The notes: generated by a model not told the origin, from the letters alone. 64,000 nt of DNA from Actinomycetes bacterium (GCA_023565505.1 JAIMBI010000014.1:1-64000), one strand, 5' to 3'. Counted from the stretch's first letter, positions 9,522-18,589 are shown. Translations and numbers: made by a program.

Positions 9522-9997
9522 GGCCCGCCGACCTCCGGATGCGTCCCGACGTCGTCCAGGTAGCGAGCCACCGTCCGGTCGAGACCGGCAAGCCGGGGCG
9601 GATACGTCTTGGCCACCCGGGGCCCCGCCTCCAGGACGCCGCCGGTGAACATCACGTCGCGGACGCCCTCGACCCGGATCTCCACCCGGGCAAGGGGGAT
9701 GGGCACCCCGGGGACGCGCGGCTCCACGACCCGTGCCTCTCCGGCGACGGCCAACACTGACGGGGCGAACGTCACGAGGACCACCGCGGGATGCACGGCC
9801 AGGCTCCGCAACAGCCGGGCACGCCGGCCGACGACGACGTCCACCCGGTCGGGCGGCCGACCCCGGACCCAGGTCACCGCCGAGACGGCCGGCTCACCTC
9901 GGTCGTCGAGGAAGGCCAGCACGAAGAGGCGGTCGGGGCGGATCTGCTCCACGACCTCGTCCGCCTGAAGCGCCGATCCCTCCGTTCGCCCGGCCAT
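9518..9997 (-). CDS. Pyridoxamine 5'-phosphate oxidase-like (split-barrel) protein
   Basis: LFVLAFLDDRGEPAVSAVTWVRGRPPDRVDVVVGRRARLLRSLAVHPAVVLVTFAPS pattern; start ATG with GGGAGG SD; 4-nt overlap with the GntR start. Confidence 0.55.
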   Translation of the reverse strand: MAGRTEGSALQADEVVEQIRPDRLFVLAFLDDRGEPAVSAVTWVRGRPPDRVDVVVGRRARLLRSLAVHPAVVLVTFAPSVLAVAGEARVVEPRVPGVPIPLARVEIRVEGVRDVMFTGGVLEAGPRVAKTYPPRLAGLDRTVARYLDDVGTHPEVGGP

Positions 9998-10029
9998 GGT
10001 CCCGCCTCCCGGCACCGCGCGATATGGTG

Positions 10030-10051
10030 TCGGATATCTGTTTCTATCCGA
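10030..10051. promoter_or_regulatory. Inverted repeat overlapping the predicted transcription start, candidate operator
   Basis: TCGGATA-tctgtttc-TATCCGA, perfect 7-bp arms, about 33 bp upstream of ATG 9997 (minus strand). Confidence 0.45.
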
Positions 10052-10052
10052 A

Positions 10053-10082
10053 ATCCTATGTGTTCCGGCGGCACTATGCCAA
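10053..10082 (-). promoter_or_regulatory. Candidate sigma-A-type promoter for the PNPOx-GntR transcript
   Basis: Minus strand TTGGCA (10082-10077), 18-nt spacer, TAGGAT (10058-10053) in an AT-richer patch. Confidence 0.4.
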
Positions 10083-10510
10083 GTCTGAGTTTGACGACAG
10101 TGTCCACCATGCTTGCCCGCATGCCGGTCGACCCACGGCCGTCCCTTCCGGAAGCGCCGGCAGGCGACCGTGATTGCCGCGGGACAAGTCGTGACGGCCC
10201 CCGGCGGACCAGGCCAGCCGAGCCCGCCGCAGGGAGGCTCGAAGGCCCACAGGCCGAAAACTCGCGACGTGCGATGCTGGCGCGCCCTGTGCAAAGCCCC
10301 CGGCGACGCACGTGGTCTGCCTGGCCTGTTCCCCGGTGGCGTCGGTCTCCTCACACAGGCGCAGCTTCCCGATCCCGTCCATCCAGGCCGGCGGAACGGC
10401 CGTGATTCCCTTTCTCCTCGTCCGGGGTCGGCCCCCCGGCACCCGGTCCGGGCACCCCGACGTCGCGGGGCGGCCCGTGGTATGCTCAGCCTGAAGGAGG
10501 GCGGCGGCGC

Positions 10511-11365
10511 ATGGCGTTCACCGTGGACGACTTTCACGACCTCGTCCGACTGCTTCAGGCCCGTCCGGACTGGAAGCAGGATCTGCGGCGTCTGGTGTTG
10601 ACGGACGAGCTGCTCGACTTGCCGGGGATCGTCCGGGACTTGGCGGCTGCGCAGCAACGCACGGAGGCGCAGCTTCAAGAGCTCGCCGCCGCCCAGAAGC
10701 GGACCGACGAGCAGTTGGCGATCCTCACGGCCCGCGTGGATGCGCTGGCCGACCAAGTGACGGCCCTCACGGCCCGCGTGGACGCGTTGGCCGACCAAGT
10801 GACGGCCCTCACGGCCCGCGTGGACGCGTTGGCCGACCAGGTCACGGCCCTCACGGCCCGTGTGGACGCCCTGGCCGACCAGGTCACGGCCCTCACGGCC
10901 CGCGTGGACGCCCTGGCCGTCGCCCAGCAGCGGACCGAGGTGCGGCTCGGGAAGATGGTCGGCGACTTATTGGAGGCGCGGTTCCGGGACCGGGCGGCGG
11001 CGTGGTTGGGCCGCCTGGGCCTGCGGCGCGCCCGGGTGGTCCCAGACCCCGAATGGGCGGAGCAACTGGACGAGGCCGTCGACACCGGTCGCCTCACGGA
11101 GGCCGACCGGGCGGAACTGCTGCTCACCGATGCCGTCGTGCGCGCGCGCGACGCGGACGGCGAGGTGTGGTTGGCGGTGGAGGTGTCGGCCACGGTGGAT
11201 GCCCACGATGTCGAGCGGGCGCAACGGCGCGCGGCACTCTTGGCCCGTCTTGAGGGGCGGGTCCGGGGGGCTGTGGCGGGGCAGGCGTTCACCGCGGGGG
11301 CGGAGGCGGCCCTGGCAGCGGACCCGGCGGTGGTCAAGATCCCGGTCCCCGGTGGGGACAACTGA
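10511..11365 (+). CDS. Coiled-coil repeat protein with C-terminal putative PD-(D/E)XK-like nuclease domain
   Basis: Tandem TARVDALADQVTAL coiled-coil units; C-terminus MVGDLLEARFRDRAAAWLGRLGL...TDAVVRARDADGEVWLAVEVSATVDAHDVERAQRRAALL resembles DUF3782-like families. SD GAAGGAGG upstream. Confidence 0.65.
   Translation: MAFTVDDFHDLVRLLQARPDWKQDLRRLVLTDELLDLPGIVRDLAAAQQRTEAQLQELAAAQKRTDEQLAILTARVDALADQVTALTARVDALADQVTALTARVDALADQVTALTARVDALADQVTALTARVDALAVAQQRTEVRLGKMVGDLLEARFRDRAAAWLGRLGLRRARVVPDPEWAEQLDEAVDTGRLTEADRAELLLTDAVVRARDADGEVWLAVEVSATVDAHDVERAQRRAALLARLEGRVRGAVAGQAFTAGAEAALAADPAVVKIPVPGGDN
10724..10918 (+). repeat. 42-bp in-frame tandem repeat (four full units plus a partial fifth)
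   Basis: Units start at 10724, 10766, 10808, 10850, 10892: CTCACGGCCCGCGTGGAYGCGYTGGCCGACCARGTSACGGCC. Confidence 0.9.
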
Positions 11366-11705
11366 CCGCCCCCGTGCCGCTCCCGACCCCGCCACTAGCT
11401 TGACCGCCGCACGGGGTCCGGCCACCCGGACGGCCTCCCGCACCTTTCGGCATCCGCCATCACGCCGCACAGGGTGCACGCTTTTGGCGGCGGGCGGACC
11501 CGGCACGCCTCGAGGCCGGGCCGGACCGGAGGCCGGAATGGCGGCCCGGCGGACGCAAGTCCGCGTCGGCGACGCGCCGTCAAGACCGGGGCAGTCGGAC
11601 GATCCGGCTCGCTCGCCTGCCCTCGTCGCGGAGGCCGTCGGTTGACGCAGACCCAGAGCCGAGCCCCGGTGGACAGGTGCGGTTCCGACGAGTAGGATGG
11701 AGGCG

Positions 11706-11763
11706 AACACCCTGACCCCCCGTAGGGAGGCCGCTCACTCCTACGGACGGGTCAGGGTGTTTT
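11706..11763. terminator. Bidirectional terminator-like hairpin with T-tract
   Basis: AACACCCTGACCC ... GGGTCAGGGTGTT with inner CGTAGG/CCTACG pairing followed by TTTTC; between convergent CDSs 10511(+) and 11787(-). Confidence 0.75.
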
Positions 11764-11786
11764 CGGACCGGGACGGGTCGCCGGAC

Positions 11787-12485
11787 TCAGTTCTCCCAGC
11801 GGTATTCGTAGTCGGGGTCGGTCTCGAGGCGCGCCCGCACCCACGCGCGGTCGACGCCGCCCGCGGCGATGCGCGCCAGCGTCGCCTCCTCGTCCTGCCA
11901 CTGGGCGTAGGCCGCGGCCACCACCGCCTCCATGTCCCGCGGGTCGATCACCACCACGCCGTCCGCGTCCCCCACCACGAGGTCGCCGGGGTGCACGGGA
12001 ACCCCGCCGCAGGTGATGGGCACGTTGATCTCCCCCGGTCCGTTCTTGTACGGGCCGACGTGGGTGGCCGCCCGGGCGAACACGGGGAAGCCCATCGCGC
12101 GGATGGCCTCCGAGTCGCGGATGGCCCCGTCGAGCACGAAGCCCACCGCCCCGTTGCGCTGCGCGAGGCGGCAGACGATCTCCCCGATGAGCGCGCGTGA
12201 CTCGTCCCCGCCGCCGTCGACGACGATGACCTGTCCCGGTCGCACGATGTCCGCCGCGTGATGGATGAGGAGGTTGTCGCCCGCACGCGTCCGGACCGTG
12301 AGCGCCGTTCCGATGAGCTTGGCGGAACCGTGCCAGGGTCGGATGGCGGCATGCATGCCGCGCGTGCGGGCCATGTTGTCGCTCAAGTGCGCCGTCTGCA
12401 CCTGTTCGAGGCGCCGTCGCACCTCGGGCGGGATCGCCGTCAGGACGGAGGGCCGAATCCGGAGCACCGCCTTGGCTTTCGCCAT
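11787..12485 (-). CDS. RraA-like / 4-hydroxy-4-methyl-2-oxoglutarate aldolase family protein
   Basis: ADIVRPGQVIVVDGGGDESRALIGEIVCRLAQRNGAVGFVLDGAIRDSEAIRAMGFPVFARA...VHPGDLVVGDADGVVVI. Confidence 0.88.
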   Translation of the reverse strand: MAKAKAVLRIRPSVLTAIPPEVRRRLEQVQTAHLSDNMARTRGMHAAIRPWHGSAKLIGTALTVRTRAGDNLLIHHAADIVRPGQVIVVDGGGDESRALIGEIVCRLAQRNGAVGFVLDGAIRDSEAIRAMGFPVFARAATHVGPYKNGPGEINVPITCGGVPVHPGDLVVGDADGVVVIDPRDMEAVVAAAYAQWQDEEATLARIAAGGVDRAWVRARLETDPDYEYRWEN

Positions 12486-12967
12486 TGTCGATTCCTCGCT
12501 TTCGCCGGCTTCGGGACGGACGGGCACGCGCCCGAGGACCGCATGCCGGCCGTCCGACTCGAGACTTGGCCAAAGGCTCCCGCGAGTCCTGCCGGCTGAT
12601 CGCCGGGCCCGGACGTCCACCCCGAGACACGTCCGGTGCCGGGACGGCCGGCGGGTGTTCCGGAAGCGGCGAATTGGGTCTGCATCACGCCCCCTGCCAC
12701 GGGGCCCCGGGGGCCGCCCGGGCTGGTCGGCGGCCGCGCGCCGGAACACGACGGCGTCGCGGGCCGGTCGTGTTCCCCGTGAGGCTCAACGGCGTCGCGT
12801 CGGGCGGGCGGGCCCGGGACCGGCACCGTTTTCCCCGTCCCGGCGCACCACCCGGGGTTGGCGGAAACGTGTCCGCGCCAGCCCGACGAAGCTCGCCCCG
12901 GCCGGCAGAGGGCCCGCACACCTTGCGGACCGATGGCGCTTCGGCCACAATCCCGGGCGGGGAGGCG

Positions 12968-13609
12968 ATGGCGGCGGACGGTCCTTTCGAACCGGTGCCG
13001 CGGGCGTGGTTCGACCGGCCCACGCTGGAGCTCGCGGCGGCGCTCCTGGGCACAGTGCTCGTCCACGACACACCGGAGGGCCTCGCGGCGGCCCGCATCG
13101 TGGAGGTGGAGGCCTACCGCGGCCCGCACGACCAGGCGGCGCACTCCTACGGCGGCCGGCGCACCGCCCGCACGGAAGCCATGTTCTGGCCGCCCGGACA
13201 CGCCTACATCTACCGCATCTACGGCATGTACTGCTGCTTCGACGTCGTCTCGGCGCCGGACGGCCACCCCGAGGCCGTGCTGGTCCGCGCGGTGGAGCCG
13301 CTCCACGGTCTGCCGCTGATGGCCCGGCGCCGCAGCGTGACGCTGAGCCGGCCCCCGACCCGGGCGGAACTCCGCGCGCTCGGGGCCGGCCCCGGGCGCC
13401 TGGCGCAGGCTCTGGGCATCACCATGGCGCAGTACGGCCTGCCGCTCTGGGAGCCGCCGCTCTACATTGCCGCCGCCCCGGAGCCGGTGCCGCCCGAAGC
13501 CGTGGCGACCGGTCCCAGGGTCAACATCGGCTATGCCGGGGAGGCCACGGCCTACCCGTGGCGCTTCTGGATCCGCGACCACCCCATGGTCTCCGTCCGT
13601 CCCCGCTGA
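12968..13609 (+). CDS. mpg: DNA-3-methyladenine glycosylase (AAG/MPG family)
   Basis: ARIVEVEAYRGPHDQAAHSYGGRRTARTEAMFWPPGHAYIYRIYGMYCCFDVVS...AVLVRAVEPL: AAG family motifs; GGGGAGG SD before ATG 12968. Confidence 0.93.
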   Translation: MAADGPFEPVPRAWFDRPTLELAAALLGTVLVHDTPEGLAAARIVEVEAYRGPHDQAAHSYGGRRTARTEAMFWPPGHAYIYRIYGMYCCFDVVSAPDGHPEAVLVRAVEPLHGLPLMARRRSVTLSRPPTRAELRALGAGPGRLAQALGITMAQYGLPLWEPPLYIAAAPEPVPPEAVATGPRVNIGYAGEATAYPWRFWIRDHPMVSVRPR

Positions 13610-13679
13610 CCGGGCCGCCGACCCCGCGGACGGCCGCGCACGGTGAGGATCGGAGCCTGCCGCCGGGGCCCCGTCGGCC

Positions 13680-14726
13680 TCACCCGGCCCAGGCCCGGAG
13701 GGCCTCCGGGAACGGCGGCCGGATGACCCCGCCGTCGGTGATGAACGCCGTCACGTACTCGGCCGGGGTCACGTCGAAGGCCCAGTTCCGGACCGCCACG
13801 CCCTCGGGGACCGTCCGCCGGCCCCCGCAGGACGCCACATCCTCCCGCGGGCGCTCTTCGACGACGATCTCCTCCCCCGTCTCTCGCGCCAGGTCGAAGG
13901 TGGACCGGGGAGCGGCGACATAGAAGGGGATGCCGTGGGCCCGCGCCAGGACCGCAAGCCCGTACGTCCCGATCTTGTTCGCCACGTCCCCGCGGGCCGT
14001 GATCCGGTCGGCCCCGACGATCACCGCGTCCACCAGGCCCCGGCGCATGACGGTGGCCGCGGCGCCGTCGACGACGACGGTCACCGGGATCCCGGCGCGG
14101 TCGAGTTCCCAGGCCGTGAGCCGAGCCCCCTGGAGCAGCGGCCGGGTTTCGTCGACGAACACCGGCACCGGGCGCCCCTGTTCCCGGAGCCGGTAGAGGG
14201 GCGCCGTGGCCGTCCCGTAGCCGGACGTGCCCAGGGCGCCGGCGTTGCAATGGGTGAGCACGCCCCGGCTCCCCGCGAGGAGGGGGGCGCCGGCCTCCCC
14301 GATGCGCCGGCACCGCTCCCGCTCCTCCGCCCACAGGCGTCCGGCCCCGGCCAGGGCGGCCGCCCGCACCGTCTCGCCCGCCGGCCGGGCCGCCACCTCG
14401 GCCAGGACCCGGTCCAGGGCCCAGAAGAGGTTCACGGCCGTCGGCCGGGTGCGGCGGAGCCGCGCCGCCGCCGCCTCGAGCCGCGCCTCGGCCGCCGGCC
14501 CGTCGGTGCCACCGACCTCGTCGAGGGCCGTCACGAGGCCGAAGGCCGCCGCGATCCCGATGGCCGGCGCGCCGCGGACCCGAAGCCGCTCGATGGCCTC
14601 GGCGACTGCCTCGAGCGTCGTCGGGGCCAGCACCTGGTAGGCCTCCGGCAGGCGGGTCTGGTCGACGAGCCGAAGCCCCCCGTCCCACCAGACCGCGGCC
14701 AAGCCGCCGGCCGCGTCAGGTCGCAA
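13680..14726 (-). CDS. mtnA: S-methyl-5-thioribose-1-phosphate isomerase
   Basis: LVDQTRLPEAYQVLAPTTLEAVAEAIERLRVRGAPAIGIAAAFG, LLTHCNAGALGTSGYGTATAPLY, VDAVIVGADRITARGDVANKIGTYGLAVLA. Confidence 0.93.
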   Translation of the reverse strand: MRPDAAGGLAAVWWDGGLRLVDQTRLPEAYQVLAPTTLEAVAEAIERLRVRGAPAIGIAAAFGLVTALDEVGGTDGPAAEARLEAAAARLRRTRPTAVNLFWALDRVLAEVAARPAGETVRAAALAGAGRLWAEERERCRRIGEAGAPLLAGSRGVLTHCNAGALGTSGYGTATAPLYRLREQGRPVPVFVDETRPLLQGARLTAWELDRAGIPVTVVVDGAAATVMRRGLVDAVIVGADRITARGDVANKIGTYGLAVLARAHGIPFYVAAPRSTFDLARETGEEIVVEERPREDVASCGGRRTVPEGVAVRNWAFDVTPAEYVTAFITDGGVIRPPFPEALRAWAG

Positions 14727-15606
14727 AGCGGGCCTCCAGGGTGCGGATCTCGTCGAGCCCGATGAGGTCCAGGAACTCGGGGAAGCTCACCTGGCGGTCG
14801 GCCAACGCGACGGGCGTTCCGTCGGCCTTCAGCCGCTCGAGCGCGGCGCGCACGGCGAAGGTGGCCGCAAACAAGGTCGTCACCGGGAAGATCACGAGCT
14901 TGAAGCCGTACTCCCGGAGCCGGCTCAAGGGCACCGGGGGCGTGCGGCCGCTCTCCACCCAGTTGAAGAGGAGCGGCACGCCCTCCAACGTCCGCGCGAT
15001 CCGCTCGATCTCCCCCTCGCTCTCCGGCGCCTCCACGAACAGCACGTCCGCCCCGGCGTCGCGGTACCGGCGGGCCCGTTCCAGCGCCGCGTCCAGGCCC
15101 TCCACGGCCCGCGCGTCGGTGCGCGCGATGATCACCAGGTCGCCCGCACCCCGCGCCGCCACGGCCGCCCGGATCTTCTGCACCATCTCCTCCGGGGGGA
15201 CGACCTGCTTGCCGGTCATGTGGCCGCACTTCTTGGGCGCGACCTGGTCCTCCAGGTGGAGGGCGGCGACCCCGGCCGCCGCATACTCCTGCACCGTGCG
15301 GATGACGTTCAGGGGGTTGCCGTACCCCGTGTCCGCGTCGGCGATGAGCGGGATGCCCACGGCCCGCGCCAGGCGCCGCGCGTGGTCCGCCATCTCCGTG
15401 CCCGACACCAAGCCGACGTCGGGGCGCCCGAGCACCGACGCCGCCGCCCCGAACCCGGTCATGTAGACCGCCGGAAACCCGGCCTGCTCCACCAACCGCG
15501 CGGACAGCGCGTCGTAGGCCCCCGGGGCCAGCACCGGCTCCGGGCCGGCCAGAAGCTCCCTGAGGCGCCTTGCCGGCGAAACCGCCGGCGTCAGAAAACT
15601 GCCCAC
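14716..15606 (-). CDS. Isocitrate lyase/PEP mutase family protein
   Basis: VLAPGAYDALSARLVEQAGFPAVYMTGFG...PLIADADTGYGNPLNVIRTVQEYAAAGVAALHLEDQVAPKKCGHMTGKQVV...IARTDA. Confidence 0.92.
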   Translation of the reverse strand: MGSFLTPAVSPARRLRELLAGPEPVLAPGAYDALSARLVEQAGFPAVYMTGFGAAASVLGRPDVGLVSGTEMADHARRLARAVGIPLIADADTGYGNPLNVIRTVQEYAAAGVAALHLEDQVAPKKCGHMTGKQVVPPEEMVQKIRAAVAARGAGDLVIIARTDARAVEGLDAALERARRYRDAGADVLFVEAPESEGEIERIARTLEGVPLLFNWVESGRTPPVPLSRLREYGFKLVIFPVTTLFAATFAVRAALERLKADGTPVALADRQVSFPEFLDLIGLDEIRTLEARFAT

Positions 15607-15658
15607 CCGAACGGCCTCCTTTCCCTGTCCGTCTCCCTCGCCCGCCCGGTCCGCGGGC

Positions 15659-16330
15659 CTAGCCGAACACCTGCTTCAACCGCTCGAGGTCGAACGGCCG
15701 GGCGTCCGCCGCGGCGATGATGCGCCGCTCGCGCTCCAGCACCTTGGCGATACCCTCCTCGATCCGCCCCGCCGCCTCCTCGGGGACGGTCATGACCCCG
15801 TGCTTGTCGGCGTGGATCAGCTCCCCGGGCCGGACCACGAGACCGCCCACCTCGACCGGCGTGCCGATGTCCACCAGGTGGACGTAGGCGTGGGAGACCA
15901 GCACGGCCGCCGCGAAGAAGTGGAAGCCCAGTTCGCGCACCTCGTCCAAGTCCCGGACGCCCCCGTTGGTCACGACCCCCTCGACGCCGAGGGCCCGGTG
16001 GACGTGCGACTGCACCTCGCCCCAGAACGCGCCGACGGGCCGCGGGTCGAGGTCCTGGATCACCAGGACGCGCGGCTCCGGGATGCTCAGGACATAATCG
16101 TAGTATTCCGACCGCGTCGGCCCGCGCCGGTTGGTGTCCGGCACCGCGGCCCGGATGGTGGCCGTGACCGCGTGGCCCACCATGGGCCCCAACTCCGGAA
16201 ACAGGCACCGGATCTCCGGTCCCATGAACCCCTGGTTCCACGGCCGGACGTCGAGCTGCTCGAGACCGTTGGCCACGGTCGGCGTCGAGTAGCCGCGCAG
16301 CCGTTCGATGATCTCGCGTGCCACCGCCAT
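15659..16330 (-). CDS. RraA-like / dimethylmenaquinone methyltransferase-fold protein (second paralogue)
   Basis: YSTPTVANGLEQLDVRP...ALGVEGVVTNGGVRDLDEVRELGFHFFAAA...VRPGELIHADKHGVMTVPEEAA. Confidence 0.85.
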   Translation of the reverse strand: MAVAREIIERLRGYSTPTVANGLEQLDVRPWNQGFMGPEIRCLFPELGPMVGHAVTATIRAAVPDTNRRGPTRSEYYDYVLSIPEPRVLVIQDLDPRPVGAFWGEVQSHVHRALGVEGVVTNGGVRDLDEVRELGFHFFAAAVLVSHAYVHLVDIGTPVEVGGLVVRPGELIHADKHGVMTVPEEAAGRIEEGIAKVLERERRIIAAADARPFDLERLKQVFG

Positions 16331-16516
16331 GCGTCCCCACTCCCTTGCACCGTTGTCGCCGCCGTCTGCTCTTTCGCCTCGTCCCGCCAAAACCCTGCGT
16401 GGTGCGGAGGCTCAGGCGCGGGAGCGGGGCGGCCCCCGGACGCGCCAGAACCAGAACCGTCGGGAACCGAACCGGCCGTGCCGGCCCTATAACGGGTGTA
16501 AGGACGAAGCGGGAGG

Positions 16517-17086
16517 ATGGTCGGGCGGTTGGACGACGAGGAGCTCCTGCGGCGCTGCCGCGCCGGCGACCAGGACGGCTACGCGGAACTCTTCCGACGC
16601 TACCGGGACCGGGCGTATCGCCTGGCCTACGTCATCACGGGCGACCCGGGCCTGAGCGAGGACGTCACGCAGGAGGCCTTCATCCAGGCCTTCCGGCGCC
16701 TCGAGAACGTCCGCCCGGGATCCCCGTTCGGGCCCTGGTTCTTCGCCATCGTGGCCCACTGCGCCCGGCGCCAAGGCCGTGCCCGGCGCACGCCGTGGCT
16801 GGCCCTGCCCGCTGCGGAGAGCCTGTCCGACACCCGCGCGGCCGACGCCCTGGACGCCGTGGAAAGCGAGGTGTGGCGCGCCGTGCAGGATCTGCCGGTC
16901 GACCTCCGGGTGCTGGTCGCCCTGCGCTACGTCCTCGACCTGACCGAGGCGGAGGCGGCCCACGTGCTCCGCCTTCCCCTCGGCACGGTCAAGTCGCGCC
17001 TCCACCGGGCGCGGCGGCTCCTCCGGCAAGCTCTCGACCCCCTCGTAAAGGAGGCGGACCCCGCGTGGACGACTTCGACGCGCTGA
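16517..17086 (+). CDS. ECF-type RNA polymerase sigma factor
   Basis: ELFRRYRDRAYRLAYVITGDPGLSEDVTQEAFIQAFRRLENVRPGSPFGPWFFAIVAHCARR (region 2) and DLTEAEAAHVLRLPLGTVKSRLHRARRLLRQ (region 4). Confidence 0.93.
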   Translation: MVGRLDDEELLRRCRAGDQDGYAELFRRYRDRAYRLAYVITGDPGLSEDVTQEAFIQAFRRLENVRPGSPFGPWFFAIVAHCARRQGRARRTPWLALPAAESLSDTRAADALDAVESEVWRAVQDLPVDLRVLVALRYVLDLTEAEAAHVLRLPLGTVKSRLHRARRLLRQALDPLVKEADPAWTTSTR

Positions 17087-17796
17087 TCCGCGCCGCCCTG
17101 CACCGGGCGGCGGACCAGGCCCAGCCCCCCGACGACCTCCTGCCCCGGGTGCTGGCGAGTCTCCCGCCGCCCCGCCGCCGGGCGGCCCGCCGGGCCGCGG
17201 TCGTGGCGGGCCTGAGCCTGGCCACCCTGCTGCCGTTGGTCCGGCCGGCCGTCGTCGGTCTGACCCAAAGCGCCGGGGCGGCCCAGGAAGCGCCGCCCCG
17301 GCCCGGGGCCGCACAGCTCGCCGGCGCGCCGCCACGCACCCCGCCGGAGAACGCCGCCGTCCGGGCGGCGGTCCCCCCGCCGGTCCTGCGCTTCAGCGGA
17401 CCGCCGGGGGTCCTCCCCCCGGCGGCCCGGGCCGCCCTCGCCCACGCGGGCGCCCCCTGGCGCATCCCGCGCTGGCTGCCCCCGGACCGGCCCGTCCGCG
17501 TCACCCTCGCCGGCACGCCGCCCGCCGCCGTGCTCGCCATCGCGCTGGAGGGGAGGTCCGGCCGCCCGGTCGTCATCCAGGAACGGCTCCGCGCCGGATC
17601 CACGTCGGGGGCCGCGCCGGAACCAAGCGCCGCCCAGGTCCCGGAGACGCTCCGGGGGCGCCCTCCCCTGCTGGAGACCTGGACACCCGCCACGGTGACC
17701 TACCGCTTCCGGACGGGTCGGCTGGCGATCACCGTGAGCGGCCCGGCCGACGCGCGGGACCTCGTCCGGCGGGTCGTGGCGGGCCTCGTCCCGTAG
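17065..17796 (+). CDS. Membrane-anchored anti-sigma-factor-like protein
   Basis: GTG start 17065 preceded by AAAGGAGG; overlaps the sigma CDS by 22 nt; cytosolic N-terminus, Arg-rich stretch, one TM segment (AAVVAGLSLATLLPLVRPAVVGL), extracytoplasmic Pro-rich C-terminus. Confidence 0.6.
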   Translation: MDDFDALIRAALHRAADQAQPPDDLLPRVLASLPPPRRRAARRAAVVAGLSLATLLPLVRPAVVGLTQSAGAAQEAPPRPGAAQLAGAPPRTPPENAAVRAAVPPPVLRFSGPPGVLPPAARAALAHAGAPWRIPRWLPPDRPVRVTLAGTPPAAVLAIALEGRSGRPVVIQERLRAGSTSGAAPEPSAAQVPETLRGRPPLLETWTPATVTYRFRTGRLAITVSGPADARDLVRRVVAGLVP

Positions 17797-17860
17797 CCGC
17801 AATCCGCCCCGCACCGGACGCACGCGTCTACCCCACGGCTTCCCTAAGGAGGAATCGCTC

Positions 17861-18589
17861 ATGTCCTTCGCGGTATTCCAGAAGCCCGCCGTCCGCTGGG
17901 GCTCGGCGGCGGCCCTCGTGCTGGTCGCCTTCGCCCTGGTCGGGGCGCACCGGCCGGTCCAGGCGGTCGCCCCCTCGACCACCGTCGTGACCGTCGCGGG
18001 CGTCGCCACCGAGACCCTCACCCCGGCCCAGGCCGTGGTGGATCTTGGGGTGACCGCCTCCGACGCGTCCGCGGCCGGGGCCCTCGCGACCGTCGCGCAC
18101 CGCGTCGCCGCCGTCGTCCAGCGCCTGTCGGCCGCGGGTCTCGTGCCCGCCGCCGCCGTCCGGACCGGCGCCGTAAGCCTCTATCCCCAGTACGGCCCCG
18201 GGGCTCCCGGCTCCCCCGTGGGGTACCAAGCCAGCGAAACCCTCCGGGTAACCGTGTCCGACGTCGGTCGGGCGGGCGACCTCATCGACCAAGCCGTCGC
18301 CGCCGGCGCCAACCAAGTGGACGGGCTGACGTTCCTCCCCGCCCATCCCCGCGCGGTGGCCGCGGCCGCCTACCGTCAGGCGCTGGCCGAAGCGGCGGCC
18401 CAGGCGGAGGCCCTGGCGGAGGACACCCACACCCGCGTGCTCGGCTTGGTGTCGGTCGACACGACCGCGAGCGCCGCCCCGTCCCCGGTGTTCCAGAACG
18501 CGACCGCCGCGGCGCCACGGCTGCCCGTGTACCCGGGGACCCAGCAGGAGACCGTCACCGTGGTGGCGCGCTACCGCCTCGGCCCCTGA
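17861..18589 (+). CDS. SIMPL (DUF541) domain secreted protein
   Basis: Signal peptide, VTVAGVATETLTPAQAVVDLGVTAS...VRTGAVSLYPQY...GYQASETLRVTVSDVGRAGDLIDQAVAAGANQVDGLTF...YRQALAEAAAQAEALAE. Confidence 0.85.
   Translation: MSFAVFQKPAVRWGSAAALVLVAFALVGAHRPVQAVAPSTTVVTVAGVATETLTPAQAVVDLGVTASDASAAGALATVAHRVAAVVQRLSAAGLVPAAAVRTGAVSLYPQYGPGAPGSPVGYQASETLRVTVSDVGRAGDLIDQAVAAGANQVDGLTFLPAHPRAVAAAAYRQALAEAAAQAEALAEDTHTRVLGLVSVDTTASAAPSPVFQNATAAAPRLPVYPGTQQETVTVVARYRLGP

Noticed and set aside
10724-10918. 42-bp direct repeats considered as a CRISPR array
   Set aside because: Contiguous in-frame units without spacers, encoding a perfect coiled-coil heptad pattern; no cas genes.
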